From Sordariomycetes sp. S80-01Y (taxonomy: Eukaryota; Ascomycota; Sordariomycetes), in assembly GCA_037042185.1 (NCBI GenBank), contig JAXQJY010000029.1, forward strand, positions 806,001-870,000: a DNA stretch of 64,000 nucleotides, read 5' to 3'. Below are positions 10,100 through 21,218 of the stretch, piece by piece. The position numbers were made by a program, and so were the translations under genes. Every line of letters begins with the position of its first letter. Within the stretch, counting starts at the first letter, position 1. The notes beneath the pieces are model-generated. The model made no database searches. It worked only from the letters and a program-made list of their open reading frames with translations, and was not told where the DNA came from.

Positions 10100-13000
10100 A
10101 TGCCTTCTGCCGCGATGAAGAAGCACCCGGCCGCAAAGCCAGACTGGAACAACTTGGCCATTTTGCACAAAAACACGCTTCCTCCTCGAGCCAACTTCTA
10201 CGTTTGGGATTCTCGAGACGATGCATTGAGCTATGACATGAACAAGTCCAGGCTTCACTCGCTCTCTGGCACGTGGATGTTCAACCACGCCAGGAATCCT
10301 TTCACTGCACCTGCTGGTTTTGAGGCTCCAAGCTATAAGCTTGATTCATCACAATGGAATAAAATGGAAGTGCCTGGCATGTGGCAGCTGAGTGGGTATG
10401 GTAAGGGCCCTCAATACACCAACGTCAATTTCCCAATTCCCATGGACCCGCCACACGTCCCAGTCGACAACAATGAGACTGGGTCGTATATCCGACATTT
10501 TGCTGTCCCAGAAACACTGGAAAAACATCAGATCAGACTTAGGTTTGAGGGCGTTGATGCTGCGTTTCATGTCTGGGTCAACGGCGTGGAGGTCGGCTAC
10601 CATCAAGGCTCTCGAAACCCAGCCGAATTTGACATCACTGCTCAGCTGAGCTTGTCGGGTGATAACATTCTTGCGGTCCGGGTTTATGAGTACTGTGATG
10701 GAACCTATATTGAAGACCAGGTATGTGTACCCTGCCGAATGAAAACTAACTCTGACAATTGACCAGGACCAATGGAGGATGAGTGGCATCTTTCGCGACG
10801 TGTACCTCCTGGGCTTCCCTAGGGAATCGAGGATCGAGGATCTGTTCGTACAGACCAAACTAGACTCACAGTACATTGATGCGACACTCAACGCGAGAGT
10901 CGACCTTAGCGGCTCCGGAGAGGTCAAACTCGACTTGTATGGACCCTCTAAGGATCAGCTTGTAGCAACTGCCTCACAGTCAGGCTCCGGGAGCATTGAA
11001 TTCTCATTGGAGGTCAAAGATCCATTGAAATGGACGGCTGAAACCCCGAGGCTGTACCACTTGGTGGTTTCGTTGAACAACGAGACTTTCGTGTCCCAAC
11101 GTATTGGATTCCGTCAAGTCGAGATAAAGAACGGCATTATCACCGTCAACGGCAAGCGGATCATCTTGAGGGGTGCTAACCGCCATGAGCACCATCCCAA
11201 ATTTGGCAGATCCGTTCCTTACGAATTCATGAAGAAAGATCTCTTGTTGATGAAGGAGTACAACATCAACGCCATTCGCACTTGCCACCAGCCCAGCGAC
11301 GTTCGGCTGTACGATCTTGCCGATGAGTTAGGGGTATGTCGAAATTGATGGGGGAGCTAAGTTGACCACGCTGACTTGGCACTGTAGTTCTGGGTCCTGG
11401 ACGAGGCTGACCTTGAGTGTCACGGCTTTGAAATTCCAGGTGAGTGTCCCCCCTGCGCTTGAGATGGAGAGGCACTGATGCTTCTCTAGACGACATTTCA
11501 CTGCAGCTAGAGCAGCCGACCATGCCGTATGCGGAACGCCAGGCTATCACATACGGAACCGCCGCCAGATGGACCACGGATAATCCTGACTGGGAGGCGG
11601 CCTACGTGGACAGAGCTGTGCAGCTCGTGAAACGTGACCAGCTACATCCGTCCGTCATCATCTGGTCCCTGGGGAACGAGGCCTTCTTTGGCCGAAACAT
11701 CGAGGCCATGTACGATTGGATCAAGAAGTACGACGATAGTCGCCCAATGGTAAGAGCCCACCTAGGCAGAGGTCAAGAATTGAAACTAATGTGGTCATAG
11801 TATGTCAAAGCCAAACAGTTGTAGATATGTTGCAAGGGGAGCACGTTTACTGACTTAGTACAGCCATTACGAGCCCGATTGGGATGCGAAGAAAATGGAC
11901 ATGTACTCAAGGATGTACACATCTGTAGAACAGACCATCGAGTTAGCGAACAAGATCAACAAGCCGCTGATCTTGTGTGAGTACATCCATGCGATGGGTA
12001 ACGGCCCTGGAGGGATCAAGGAGTACGTCGAGACATTCTTCACGTATCCTAATATCCAGGGTGGATTCGTTTGGGAATGGGCGAACCATGGACTCTTGAC
12101 CAAGGACTCGCACACAGGAGAGGAATTCTATGGTTACGGCGGTGACTTCGGAGAGACTTTGCACGATGGCAACTTTTGCATGGACGGAGCTCTCTTCTCC
12201 AATCACACGCCGACTCCTGGGCTGGTCGAATACAAAAAGGCACTGGAACCTGTCAAGATCGTCCAAGTGACTTCGTCGCCAGCGCGGTCTGTAGAGATCG
12301 TGAACCGATACGACTTTATCTCCCTGGACCATCTCGAGTGCAGATACAACATCCTATGTGAAGGAACATCTATTCATTCCGGGATCGTCAACATCCCGAA
12401 CGGCGTCGCGCCCGGTCAGAAGGCACAGCTTGAGCTTCCAACAGATCCTCCTGGTGCAGTTGGAGAGATCATCTTGCGCCTTTCTTTTCGCCTGCGGGCT
12501 CCAACTGCTGCGCTACCGGCGAATTTCGAGGTAGCCTTTGACAGCATATCATACGGATCTGCCGCTCAACCGCTCGTCACGCAAGGGGCTAGTTCGAACG
12601 CTGCAGAAGGCAGGGTTTCCGTCGAGGAAGCTCCTACTTTGCTGACCATACGGTCTCCGTCGACAACCTGGACCTTTTCGCCCATAGACGGTCGAATCAT
12701 CGATCTTGTCAAAAAGGGAACATCTTTCCTGTCTAGCGGCCCGATACCGACCTTTTATCGAGCGCTGACCGACAACGACGGCCCAGATGACGGCGCAGAA
12801 TGGCACCGCTACAAGCTCCATCTAGCTACAGTTGCCACCAGGAGTTGCAGCTTCGGATTCGACCCCGAAGTTGGCAACGAAGCCAAATTTGACGTTCACG
12901 TAGAACAGCGGTTTGCACCACCATCTCTCAACTGGTCTATCGACCTAAGCACCGTATACTCCTTCCACGCGCTCGGATCGGTGTCTATCAGAGTGAACGG

Positions 13001-13544
13001 AACTCCAAATGGCAGCCCTCGACTTTCTACTCTGCCCAGAATTGGGTTGACTATGGAACTACCTAAGGAATGGGGATCCGCAGACTCCAAAACAGGAGCT
13101 GCTGCAGTGACTTGGTACGGCCGGGGACCAGGCGAAAGCTACAGCGACAAAAAGCTCTCGCAAAGAGAGGGCATCTATACCGCCGCCTCCGTCGACGAGC
13201 TATGGACAGATTACGAGTATCCGCAAGAAGGTGGTAACCGCACCGATACCCGGTGGGTTGTATTCACCCATGGGGTATCTGGGCAGAGCGTCACGGCCCA
13301 ATTCACTGACCTCGCAAACGGCGGCCACCGAAAGCTATTCAACTTCCAAGCATCACATTATCGGGTCGCTGATATCGATGCTTCTAAGCACCCATATGAG
13401 CTACATCGGAAAAAGACGGAGAATGTGGTCCTAAGACTTGACGCAGACCATCACGGAATAGGTAGCGGGGCCTGCGGACCAAGGCCAGGAGAAGAGTATG
13501 TTCTGCGAGCAGAAGCGTTCGAGTTTGAAGTGTTGTTAGCATGA
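10100..13544 (+). CDS. GH2 beta-galactosidase, LacZ/LAC4 type, cytosolic
   Basis: Six exons, 10100-10720, 10767-11333, 11388-11439, 11490-11749, 11801-11817 and 11864-13544, join to 1065 aa. The fifth exon is only 17 nt; without it the frame does not close. Domain order is that of E. coli LacZ: sugar-binding jelly roll (about 50-235), immunoglobulin-like domain, TIM barrel, second Ig-like domain and the C-terminal small-chain domain. Glu477 in SLGNEAFFG is the acid/base and Glu545 in LCEYIHAMGN the nucleophile. No signal peptide is seen, so it should hydrolyse imported beta-galactosides inside the cell. The divergent neighbour is a lactose-permease-like transporter, which supports that job. 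An alternative is another intracellular GH2 exo-beta-glycosidase, which the LacZ-like length and motifs make less likely. Confidence 0.93.
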
Positions 13545-16247
13545 GCAATATTTTCTACATCCTGTTATAGACGGACGGTCACATTCATAAGTAGGAGTCT
13601 AATGAGTAAGATCTGAACGTAGGCCAAGGCCTTTCCCCCGAAGGTATACATCGATGTAATGATGGTTAATAATGGAGCGTTGTCTAGCAAGTCAAGAGAA
13701 GCTATGGCTCCCTTTGCTGATAGCCGCACTGATATTTAGATAGAAACGACCGCAACTCAGAATCGGCGCAAATCAACACCGACTGCGTGTCCTTTCTGTG
13801 GACTCAGCCGAGGGTTCATTGGTCAAGTTGCTCGTCTTTCCAAAGCGCTTTCCCTTGAACCTAACATGTAGCTGCTCGGGGCAAGAAGAAACCCGGGGGA
13901 ATTTCAATCGCCTACTTTACGCTTGGTTATTGCTAGACGGCACTGCAGAGTAAACGGCCCAAAGAGCTTTGAGCAACAGGGCAGCGCCAGTAGAAGCAAT
14001 CTGGCTTCAGCTCTGAGCGATCCGTTGCATATTTGGTTTCGAGGCGGGATTCGAAAAGACAGACCCGATGTCCAGACCAGCCAAGACAAATGATGATAAT
14101 TATGGGCTACTACACACCCTCTGCGGGGAAGCGGCCTGCCTCTCCATTGACTATCAGGGCGCGGTTGACCTTCCCCCGAAGGCCCGCTGCCTCTCTTTCT
14201 GACACGTCCTGATTAGGTATGATACAACGCAGGCTCTGGTTGAAATCTCTGGATCACCGCGAGTTGCCCACAACGTGTACACTGATCACCGCCTTTTAAC
14301 GCCGGGCATTCTCGTTCAACTTGTCGTCCCCAGCAGTATACATTGCCGATCTCCCAAAGCGGGCACCACCCACAACCCCAGAATACCACATCAACCGAAG
14401 TAAAGATTAGCCTCGGAGCTGCAGTTGGCTTTAGGTCAGCGGTGGCGACCCAACCCAACGTGCATTTTATGCAGTAGCTTATCCAGATAACGCCGGCACT
14501 TTAGTCCGTTTCGGCAGCAAGCCAAGATCACGTCTGTCAACACCACAAGTCATTACACGAGACGATCGGACCTGCAACCAATATCTGTAGCTGCCATCGG
14601 AGCACTCGGCATGCTACAATGCTATCGAACCTTTGCTCGCCTGCTACCTTCTTCAATGAGACACCGGATTGCAGCCGCGAGCTTGGCCTCGGCTGGCGCC
14701 ATCTCGCCGACGAGGCACGTCCTTGCTTTCGGGTCGACATTGCATGATCCCTAATTCGCCATTTGGGAAGTTGCGAGGACTTTTCTCTTCAAAACCACCA
14801 ATAGCCAGTTTCAACCTCGCTGCCGAATGCCGAAAAAGCCTTCTTGGTTGGCCTTCCTAGTACGCGCCGTGCCTAGATCAGGCACATACCAAGCCCCGAG
14901 ATGGCGGCGCAACAGGAACTTTTCAAAAGTCTGAGTGCCTCCTCCCCGAAAGAAGGTTGACAAATCTCCTCACACCGTCTCTGGTCCCCCGCGTGGTGGT
15001 CCGGCTTCGGCATCTGTGGCTACGGTTGGCGATAACCCACCCCAAAAGATCTACACGGGCTCTGCCCCCTTTCGGCAGGTCACCCTGGCCCGAGTCGGCC
15101 AAGCCCCCAGTTATCTGCACAATGGAAGCGAACGAAGAGGCGCGCTGGGTCAGACGATGATGAGTCGACAATTAGCGACCACGAGACCCTCTCATCGCGC
15201 GTCGATAGTTCTCCAGTGCGAGGGAGGCCGCACGCAATGGCGTGGACGTTCCGTGGAGATGTGATGAACAAAGCTGGCATGGTATTGAGATCTTCGGCTG
15301 CCCCGAAAAATGTCGAGATAAAGTGTATGAACGAAGCCGTCGGAGCTTTTGTGAAGAATCATAAGGGTTTCCCCAGCCTTGTGAAAACACAAAGCTGGTG
15401 GCGGAGCTCAAGGCGCAGATCGGAATCTGGCGCACGCGCCTTTTCTTGTCGAGCCGCCGACGCCCACAGCGCCTTTCCCATGGTTTACAAATCACTAATT
15501 GTGACATCTACAAGCCGGCGCCTCTGGACATTGCCGAAATTGGTTAACGCCTCATCCAATAGCGATCTTATTCGCCTTGTACTCGCATCGATCTTGCAAG
15601 GAAACGACAGGGGATGCAAGCTCAGCCTTCATTACCACTTTCTCCGCATCAGCAGTTGTTGAGAGCTGAGCTCGGGACAGCGATGTCTCTACCGTCGGAC
15701 CTTAGCTCCACCTGTCCTCTAGCGCCCCTATCTCAAGTCCTCTGCCACACTTTGCATATTGGAGTTCTGCGCGAAATGAAGAGGTGGTCGTGACAACCTG
15801 CTTCGCAAAAAGACCTGCTCGACCTTCCCTAAACTGCCGAGACAAAGAGCCCCATAGAGGGGACCCTCTCCGCAAACCACCTCCCTGTCCGAGCCCTGGC
15901 CCACCCCGGCCGGGAACTGCAAGGCTGAGGCCGTCTAGCCGTCGGTGTTACCCAGCAATGGAAATGCCCTTGGACCAGCCAGGTCTAGCTTGCGGGACCG
16001 CAGATGCGGTGGAAAAGCAACTTGACGTATCGCTGTTCTGCATTGGGCGATGGCACATGCAAGAGGTCAAGCGCGGCAACAGGACGGGCATGAGATCGGC
16101 AGGCTGGTATCCATGTCCACCAGGAATCTCAGAAAGGTGAGTGAAGGTGTATAAGAGTACTCGTGCTGCTCTCTTCAGTTCGACATGTTCTGAGTTGTTG
16201 CACGACCAAGTCTGCTTCTTCCCCTCGACTTCACCCCCTTCGTCAAG
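13545..16247. other. 2.7-kb gap with no intact gene
   Basis: No complete gene is supported. Near 13633 and 14170 the short inverted motif TTCCCCCGAAGG occurs twice. Open frames here are short and overlap in several frames. The stretch at about 15130-15540 is listed separately as a possible gene remnant. The last 200 bp should be the fungalysin promoter and 5' leader; a long minus-strand frame over it (15948-16565) is an antisense shadow. Confidence 0.5.
15130..15540 (+). pseudogene. Possible decayed protein-coding remnant
   Basis: One frame reads KRRAGSDDDESTISDHETLS, then a neutral stretch and NEAVGAFVKNHKG; after a frame shift it goes on as NTKLVAELKAQIGIWRTRL up to a stop. The charged composition and the continuity across one shift look like worn coding sequence rather than random DNA. 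No start, no family match and no intact end are visible. It could also be chance; confidence is low. Confidence 0.25.
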
Positions 16248-18236
16248 ATGAAGTACCAAATGGTTCTTGGCCTCACCGGCCTTGTTGCAGCCCACTCCCT
16301 GCCTCGCCGAGCACCCAACAGCAACAATGCTCTGTCCAAGCGTGGCATCGACATCTCCAAGTTCATCATGCCTGATGTTGGCAGCTACAGCAAGGCATCT
16401 GGGCTTAAGGACGGCGAGATGAGAATCTCCTCGTCTTCGGACTACCTCCAGGCGGCTAAGGACTTGGTCAAGGAGAAGTTCCCTGACCTGGAGTTCCGCA
16501 CTGTTGATGACCACTACGTTGGCAGCAATGGCATTTCCCACGTCAACTTCAAGCAGACCGTCCACGGCATCGACATTGACAACGCTGACTTCAACGTTAA
16601 CGTGAGTTTACCTTATTGTGTTCCCAGAGTCGTTCACTGACAAACTCAGGTCCGCGATGGCAAAATCTTCTCTCACGGCAACAGCTTCTACACTGGCAAG
16701 CTCCCCAAGGAGTCTCCATTGAAGAAGCGTGCTTTTGCCGACCCTGTTGACGCCCTCAAGGGCGTTATCGACGCTTTGGGTCTGCCTGTCCAGGCTGGCA
16801 GTGACACTGTTGCCCAGGACAACTTTGCGCCTGGAGGTGCGCCAGAGACCTACAAGCTCAGTGGCACCTCTGGTGCGGTCAACCAGCCCGAGGCTCGCCT
16901 CGTCTACTTCCGCAAGAGCAACGATGACGATCTGACCCTGTCGTGGCGCGTCGAGACCGATGTCATGGACAACTGGCTGCTTACCTACGTTGATGCGGAC
17001 AAGACCAGCGACGTGCTCGCCGCTGTCGACTACGTGTCAGACCTTGCCACCTACGAGGTCTACCCGTGGAATATCAATGACCCTACCGAGGGCGAGCGTA
17101 AAGTCCTCGAGGACCCTTGGTTGATTCCCGCTTCCGAGTTCACCTGGCAGAGCGACGGAACCAACTACACTGTCACCCGTGGTAACAACGGCATTGCTCA
17201 AGTCAATCCTTCTGGCGATGAGGGCCCTCCCTTCGACAACTATCGCCCTGACGGTGGCGAGGAGCTTGCCTTCGAATACCCCTATTCCCTTGAGGAATCT
17301 GATCCCGAAGCCTACTGGGACGCTTCAGTCACTCAGCTTTTCTACACCGCAAACAAGCTCCACGACCTTCTGTACGTCCTGGGTTTTACCGAGCAGGCTG
17401 GTAACTTCGAGGCCAACAACAACGGCCAGGGCGGCTCGGGCAACGACTTCGTCATCCTTAATTCCCAAGATGGTAGCGGTACGGACAACGCGAATTTTGC
17501 GACCCCACCCGATGGAAGTAACGGCCGCATGAGAATGTACATGTGGACTGCATCGGAGCCCCAGCGTGACTGTTCGTTCGAGGCCGGCGTCGTCATCCAC
17601 GAGTACGTTCATGGACTCTCCACACGTCTGACCGGCGGACCTGCCAACTCAGGCTGCCTCCAGGGTGGAGAATCCGGCGGTATGGGCGAGGGATGGTCTG
17701 ACTTCTTTGCTACCACTATCCGCCTCAAGCCCGAAGACACTCGCGAGACCGATTATCCCATGGGAGCCTGGGTCGCCAACGACCCAGCAGGCATCCGTGC
17801 CTACCCTTACTCTACCAACACCAACACGAATCCTCACACGTATGGCGACATCGACGACGTTGAGGGCGTCCATGCCATTGGTACAATCTGGTGCACCATC
17901 CTTTACGAAGTCCTCTGGAACCTGATCGACAAGCACGGCAAGAATGACAACGACTTCCCTACTCTCGACTCCAACGGCGTACCCGACGATGGCAAGTTCC
18001 TTGCTCTCAAGATTGTCCAGGACGGTATGGCTCTGCAGCCTTGCTCGCCCGACTTCATCGCTGCCCGCGATGCCATCATTGACGCCGACGAGGCGCTGAC
18101 TGGCGGTGACAACTACTGTGAGCTGTGGAAGGGCTTCTCCAAGCGTGGACTGGGACCTAACGCTGAGATCAACGGAATCCTGGGACTGAATCTGTTCGGT
18201 CGTACCGAGGACTTCGAGGTCCCTGAGGGATGTTAG
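16248..18236 (+). CDS. Fungalysin, extracellular metalloprotease (peptidase M36)
   Basis: Exons 16248-16601 and 16650-18236 join to 646 aa, the normal size for the family. The protein has a signal peptide (about 1-16, ending AAHSLP), an FTP-type inhibitory propeptide to about residue 240, and the M36 catalytic domain. The zinc motif is HEYVH at residues 435-439, and [10 protein letters not shown] about 30 residues on carries the third zinc ligand Glu. The C-terminal part has the usual Cys pair region (LQPCSPDF and the final EGC). It is secreted and degrades proteins, often in nutrition or host interaction. Its stop codon is only 21 bp from the stop codon of the convergent gene downstream, so the transcripts should overlap. 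Confidence 0.96.
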
Positions 18237-18257
18237 AGTTGGTGAATCCAATTTTGT

Positions 18258-19871
18258 TTAATAATGTGTTATGAGTGATGTGTATATAACATGAATGAGC
18301 AGAGCAGTGCCTCTTCTACCGCGTCTTATACTCAATGTGGTTTCTTTTTCCATCTTTCCTTGCCCCGGGACTGATCCCAGCAGATGGTCCACTCCAAATA
18401 TTGTCTTGAATAATGCCTTGGGCAACCATCCCTTGTCAACATAGCCGCGGTGCTCGTTCTTCATTTTGTCCCATAGCGTCGGCAACCCCTGGGCATGCCA
18501 CTCGCGTCGCGACACTTCAAGAGCGGCTCTATCGTAGCCACTCCAAAACTCATCTTCAGTGTGATAGTATTGGCCGTACGGCCACTTAAACCCTTCGACT
18601 TGACTGATCTTGGCTTCCAGAGTCCTGTTGCTCTCTGCGAAGCGAAGGTAGGCCTCGCTCTCGGGAAGTTCTTGCTCCGACTGGTTTAATCCTGCCGGTG
18701 ACCCCCAGACGTTGACATTCAGCAGCATTCCGTTTTGCCTGGCTCTGAAGGGGCGTTGTGGGGAACTATCGCTGGAGGCGATCGGGCATAACCAGGTCGG
18801 ATATATCCTCAAATTCTGGTGAAGCCAGCTCAAAAGCTCGAGACCCCTCTCAAAGGGCAAGGTAACATCCTGCACGATGAACGACTGACTTTGGCCACTG
18901 TGATGCACCGCACGGTACATGTTCTTCGTCCTAGCCATCCAGTCAATTATCCACCGACTCATGTCACCAAAGCTCTTCGGATCTTGTCCATATATTCCCA
19001 TCCACATATTACCGCGGTCGTATCGGAAAAGGTAGTCCTCCAAAGGGATGAGGTCTCTTGCGTGTCTGCCGTCCATGTCTTCGCAGCCCGGTGGAGAGAA
19101 GGGGCAAGTCGCGCAGGCGGTGGAGTGTGGAATTTGTGAGTGCGCATGAAGATAAAACCAGTTGTCCTTCGCGCGCCTGAATTTGACAGTAGTCTGCAGG
19201 ACTTCGGGGTAGTTCGTCAAGCGACCGACCATGACAACCCCGACTTTGTCGGAGAAGAGCAGGGCATCGAGGTAGCTGAAGTCCAGACCCTTTTGAGATC
19301 TTTCCAATACTTCCAGGGCTTGTTGAGCCGAGTAGATAGGGATATATTCCAGCTCCACATACGTCCTGGCCTTCATCAATCTGACACCGAGGAGGGTAAC
19401 CACGCCTAGGGTACCGCAGGAGCCTCTAAGGTCGCGCAGAAGCCCCTTGTTCTGACCTTCTTCGGTAGCTTTTACTATAGCACCGTTTCCAAGTATGACT
19501 TCAACGAACTCAATCGTATTTTCGAAGAAGCCTGCGGTGACACTCGAACTTTGCGCCGCCGTACCCACGAAAGCACCTCCTACTGTGATACTTGGAAACG
19601 ATGGAACAACTTGCAGGATCAGACCTTCCTTTAAGGTTTCTGAGATGAGCATCTCGAAAGATACACTGGGCTCGACTGTAGCAATCCGCGCGGCGGCGTC
19701 GATGTTGATGACCTTGTTCAGCCTGCGAGTGTCGATTACCCTATCCGAACGCCGAGTGCTCAATCGCGTGCTCATTGTGTCGCCATGATACATCCGGGAC
19801 GGTATTCTCGAGTCACTGAGTTTTTTCAGTTTCTCAGATAGACCTTCGACTGCTTTTTCGTGCGCGTCCAT
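18258..19871 (-). CDS. FAD-dependent oxidoreductase, DHCR24/DIMINUTO (Delta24-sterol reductase)-like
   Basis: Intronless, 537 aa from Met at 19871 (MDAHEKAVEGL). The same frame runs to a Met at 19949, adding 26 residues of Ser/Thr-rich text not expected in the family, so the shorter start is preferred. The N-terminal FAD-binding (PCMH) domain shows SVSFEMLISETLKEGL and PSITVGGAFVGTAAQSSS with VEVILGNG after it. The C-terminal half contains FIVQDVTLPFERGLELL and IYPTWLCPI, closely matching the Delta24-sterol reductase pattern. Known relatives reduce the sterol side-chain C24-C25 bond. Ergosterol pathways do not need that step, so the fungal role may be a different sterol or lipid. No membrane anchor like that of human DHCR24 is evident. 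Confidence 0.82.
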   Translation of the reverse strand: MDAHEKAVEGLSEKLKKLSDSRIPSRMYHGDTMSTRLSTRRSDRVIDTRRLNKVINIDAAARIATVEPSVSFEMLISETLKEGLILQVVPSFPSITVGGAFVGTAAQSSSVTAGFFENTIEFVEVILGNGAIVKATEEGQNKGLLRDLRGSCGTLGVVTLLGVRLMKARTYVELEYIPIYSAQQALEVLERSQKGLDFSYLDALLFSDKVGVVMVGRLTNYPEVLQTTVKFRRAKDNWFYLHAHSQIPHSTACATCPFSPPGCEDMDGRHARDLIPLEDYLFRYDRGNMWMGIYGQDPKSFGDMSRWIIDWMARTKNMYRAVHHSGQSQSFIVQDVTLPFERGLELLSWLHQNLRIYPTWLCPIASSDSSPQRPFRARQNGMLLNVNVWGSPAGLNQSEQELPESEAYLRFAESNRTLEAKISQVEGFKWPYGQYYHTEDEFWSGYDRAALEVSRREWHAQGLPTLWDKMKNEHRGYVDKGWLPKALFKTIFGVDHLLGSVPGQGKMEKETTLSIRRGRRGTALLIHVIYTSLITHY

Positions 19872-21218
19872 ACTCCATAAATCAACACAGCAAATGGCCA
19901 CCGTGGAAGTCGACGTCGAAGCCAGGGCAAGAGATGAACATTTGGACATGAAGCCGCAGAGATTCGAAAGTTGAGGAAGCCATGATTGTATAGTTGTGTA
20001 AATTGACTTGTGGTTGGTTTTTATTTATCTACTCGTTGGTCGTTGGCCAAAGCTTTCGGGGGTGCTGTGTGAGCAGGGCTTAGTATTGTTCTGATCGACG
20101 ACAATCTGAGCCCATCCAACAACTCGGCCGAGCGTTGAAGCACACACCGGGAACTAATCCAGAAAGCTCTATGCGACCCATGAAAGGTGAAGGGAGATCC
20201 TCCAATCTTCTTTTCATCTTGCTCCCTTGCCCTACGTACCCAAGTGGGCCCTGGGCTTACGAAACGCGGCTCGTCCAAGAATGATACCCGTCTCTGAGCT
20301 ACGGGTGTGTTTGGCCAGTCTAGACTAATTGAGCAAACGCAACCATATTTCTCGGGGGAGAGATGCAGTTCACATTAGCAGTCAACATCCTGCTTTCTAT
20401 TGACAGTCAACCCGTAGTCAAGCTTGCTCCATCTGGCAATCCCGCCTCCCCCCGCATTTCCGTAGATAGAAATATCTCCTTCTAGACATACCCCAAAATC
20501 TACATACCCTATCTTGTGAGAATAGTGTCTGTCTGCGACTGCCATTGGGTGTTCACACGGATTCCTGATATTTACCTTGTCGAAGAGGCTGACACCAAAC
20601 TAGATGCTCGCCGGAATTTCACTTCATCGATGACAGAGATGTTCGACCTGGGGATGACTTGCCTTGTATGACTTTAAATAGGCACGGTATCTCCTCTTAT
20701 TTAATTTGAGTTTTTCTTATTCCTGGTCCGCTCACGGGCCGGGGCTCCTAAGGACACAAGAGCAAGCGCAGGAGCTTTTAATCACCGCCTGAGCTATTAT
20801 AAGGGTGCCATCTTATATGAAGAATGCGGGGATATATCCCGTAGTGTGCGGTACTGCGCTTGTGCAATATTGCACCAATTCTGCAACACCCGTGACGATC
20901 ATTGGACTTTATCCGACTTCCCTGTTGCGGGGAAAGCTGGAGTGCCGGAGCAGCGTTGCATCGCGGCGTCAGATAGCCCGGATTCCGCGCAGATTGAAAG
21001 ATGCGTCTATAGCCGCTCGTATCAGTGACTGCCGAGAGGATGTGACGAAGGCACTGGCGAGGGAATACCGGGCTGCCCCACGTTCAGCAACCGGGCATAC
21101 ACGAGCCAGAGTCCGATGTCCGGCATATAAGTTAAATACATGAACCCAAGGCATGGCCTACTCGAGACACTTCACACTCTCGGTTCATCTTCAATAGGCA
21201 TTGTGAGATAGCAACACA
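19872..21218. other. Intergenic, divergent promoters
   Basis: This 1.35-kb spacer lies between the starts of the FAD oxidoreductase (minus) and the alpha-galactosidase (plus). On the minus strand ATAAATAAA lies at about 20020-20028. On the plus strand CATATAAG near 21122-21130 lies about 90 bp before the alpha-galactosidase ATG. I see no gene in between; the small frames at 20805-21143 are not supported. Confidence 0.5.

Noticed and set aside
15948-16565. 205-codon minus-strand open frame
   Set aside because: It is antisense to the fungalysin start and promoter, has no family features, and its text follows the codon bias of the sense gene.
17649-18251. 200-codon minus-strand open frame
   Set aside because: It lies wholly opposite the fungalysin catalytic domain; a shadow of strong third-position bias.
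19872-19949. Upstream start of the DHCR24-like protein at 19949
   Set aside because: The extra 26 residues are low-complexity and unlike family N-termini; the Met at 19871 gives the usual opening.
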